This document shows positions 8,154 through 9,001 of a stretch of DNA of 9,001 nt, piece by piece. Origin of the DNA: an uncultured Ruminococcus sp. (lineage in GTDB: Bacteria > Bacillota > Clostridia > Oscillospirales > Acutalibacteraceae); NCBI GenBank assembly GCA_902797065.1, contig CADBRK010000023.1:1-9001 (forward strand), written 5' to 3'. Within the stretch, counting starts at the first letter, position 1. Each line of letters begins with the position of its first letter. The position numbers were made by a program, and so were the translations under genes. The notes under the pieces were generated by a model that was not told the origin of the DNA, ran no database searches, and saw only the letters and a program-made list of their open reading frames with translations.

Positions 8154-8963
8154 ATGAACTTACAATTTACAAAGATGCACGGTCTCGGAAACGACTATAT
8201 ATATTTTGACTGTGTGAGAAACTCCACACCGAGTGACCCCGAGACGCTGTCGAAAAAATTATCCGACCGTCATTTCGGTATCGGCGGCGACGGCATCGTG
8301 CTTATCATGCCGTCAGACAAGGCTGATTTCAGAATGAGAATGTTCAACGCAGACGGCAGCGAGGGCGCTATGTGCGGCAATGCTTCGCGCTGTATCGCAA
8401 AATATGTCTATGACAGAGGTCTGACCGATAAAACGACGGTCACGCTCGAAACACGCTCGGGAATAAAAACGCTCGATATACACACTAAAGATCATATCAC
8501 CGACAGCGTTACCGTCGATATGGGAAAACCGATCGTCGGCGCAGTATCTCAGCCGATAACAACGGAGAACGGCGAGTATGTCTATACCTTTGTCGATATG
8601 GGCAATCCGCACTGTGTTATCTTCACCGATGTTCCGACAGATACTCTTGATATAGAAAAAATCGGCAGACCGCTTGAACACCACAAATATTTCCCCGACA
8701 GAGCGAATATCGAGTTTGTCAATGTTCTCGGCAGTCACGACCTGCGTATGCGCGTCTGGGAGCGCGGCAGCGGCGAAACGCTTGCCTGCGGAACGGGTGC
8801 GTGCGCCACGGTGACGGCGGCTGTTACAAACGGGATATGCCCTATGAACGAAGATGTGCGAGTTCATCTGCGCGGCGGCGTGCTTACGATTAAATATACG
8901 GGCGAGCGCGTCCTTATGACGGGTCCCGCAGAATTTGTTTTTGACGGAACGGTGGAGAATTGA
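8154..8963 (+). CDS. dapF: Diaminopimelate epimerase
   Basis: Converts LL-diaminopimelate to meso-diaminopimelate in the cytosol without any cofactor; the product feeds lysine and peptidoglycan synthesis. The 269 residues match the family (about 270-280). It has the N-terminal motif KMHGLGNDY and then GIGGDG. The first catalytic cysteine, Cys74, is in AMCGNASRC, and the second, Cys212, is in ACGTGACA. These are the two bases of the two-cysteine racemisation mechanism. MGNPHCV and the GSGET loop before Cys212 are also present. The two halves are related folds, one cysteine in each. The start is set by the GGAG at 8142-8145. It follows gltD by 17 bases, with no terminator between, and precedes the probable dapL by 3 bases. 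The pairing with dapL points to the aminotransferase variant of the DAP pathway, which makes LL-DAP directly. No unusual feature was seen. Confidence 0.97.
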   Translation: MNLQFTKMHGLGNDYIYFDCVRNSTPSDPETLSKKLSDRHFGIGGDGIVLIMPSDKADFRMRMFNADGSEGAMCGNASRCIAKYVYDRGLTDKTTVTLETRSGIKTLDIHTKDHITDSVTVDMGKPIVGAVSQPITTENGEYVYTFVDMGNPHCVIFTDVPTDTLDIEKIGRPLEHHKYFPDRANIEFVNVLGSHDLRMRVWERGSGETLACGTGACATVTAAVTNGICPMNEDVRVHLRGGVLTIKYTGERVLMTGPAEFVFDGTVEN

Positions 8964-8966
8964 GCT

Positions 8967-9001
8967 ATGAAGATAAACAGGAATTTTGACAACCTCACGG
9001 A
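8967..9001 (+). CDS. dapL: Probable LL-diaminopimelate aminotransferase (5' end only)
   Basis: Only eleven full codons are visible, giving MKINRNFDNLT. This resembles the usual start of LL-diaminopimelate aminotransferase, a PLP enzyme that makes LL-DAP from tetrahydrodipicolinate with glutamate as amino donor (family knowledge). GGTGGAG at 8951-8957 is a good ribosome binding site, 9 bases before the ATG. The gene starts 3 bases after the dapF stop, and dapF-dapL pairs are common in Clostridia. The call rests on a short match plus context; another gene is possible. Confidence 0.6.
   Translation, partial: MKINRNFDNLT

Overview
The window is a compact stretch of a bacterial chromosome with all genes on the + strand. 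It looks like part of one operon for glutamine and glutamate use that runs into diaminopimelate (DAP) synthesis. The order is: 3' part of an ANTAR-type RNA-binding antiterminator gene (1-506), pyrG for CTP synthase (509-2125), gltB and gltD for the two subunits of glutamate synthase (2118-6644 and 6649-8136), dapF for diaminopimelate epimerase (8154-8963), and the first 35 bases of a further gene that is probably dapL, LL-diaminopimelate aminotransferase (8967 to the window edge).

The organism is most likely an anaerobic Firmicute of the class Clostridia, perhaps the Oscillospiraceae/Ruminococcaceae. The reasons are the clostridial style of ANTAR regulator (receiver-like domain, helix, ANTAR), AGGAG-type ribosome binding sites before each gene, roughly balanced base composition, and the probable DapL route to DAP. 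This assignment is inference from protein style, not a database result.

Gene packing is very tight. Gaps are 2, 4, 17 and 3 bases, and pyrG overlaps gltB by 8 bases. There is no gap long enough for a promoter, attenuator or terminator between genes, and no gene-free stretch over 300 bases. Any main promoter must lie left of the window, although promoters inside genes cannot be excluded.

The functions fit together. CTP synthase and GltB both hydrolyse glutamine and use its amide nitrogen. GltBD makes glutamate, which is the amino donor for DapL. DapL makes LL-DAP, and DapF converts it to meso-DAP for lysine and peptidoglycan. ANTAR proteins of this type control nitrogen genes in other bacteria, so the first gene is a plausible regulator of the set.

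I see no mobile element, CRISPR array, RNA gene or clearly new system. The points most worth a second look are the receiver-like domain lacking its phosphorylation residues, the placement of pyrG inside a GOGAT operon, and a perfect 10-bp hairpin inside the ANTAR gene.
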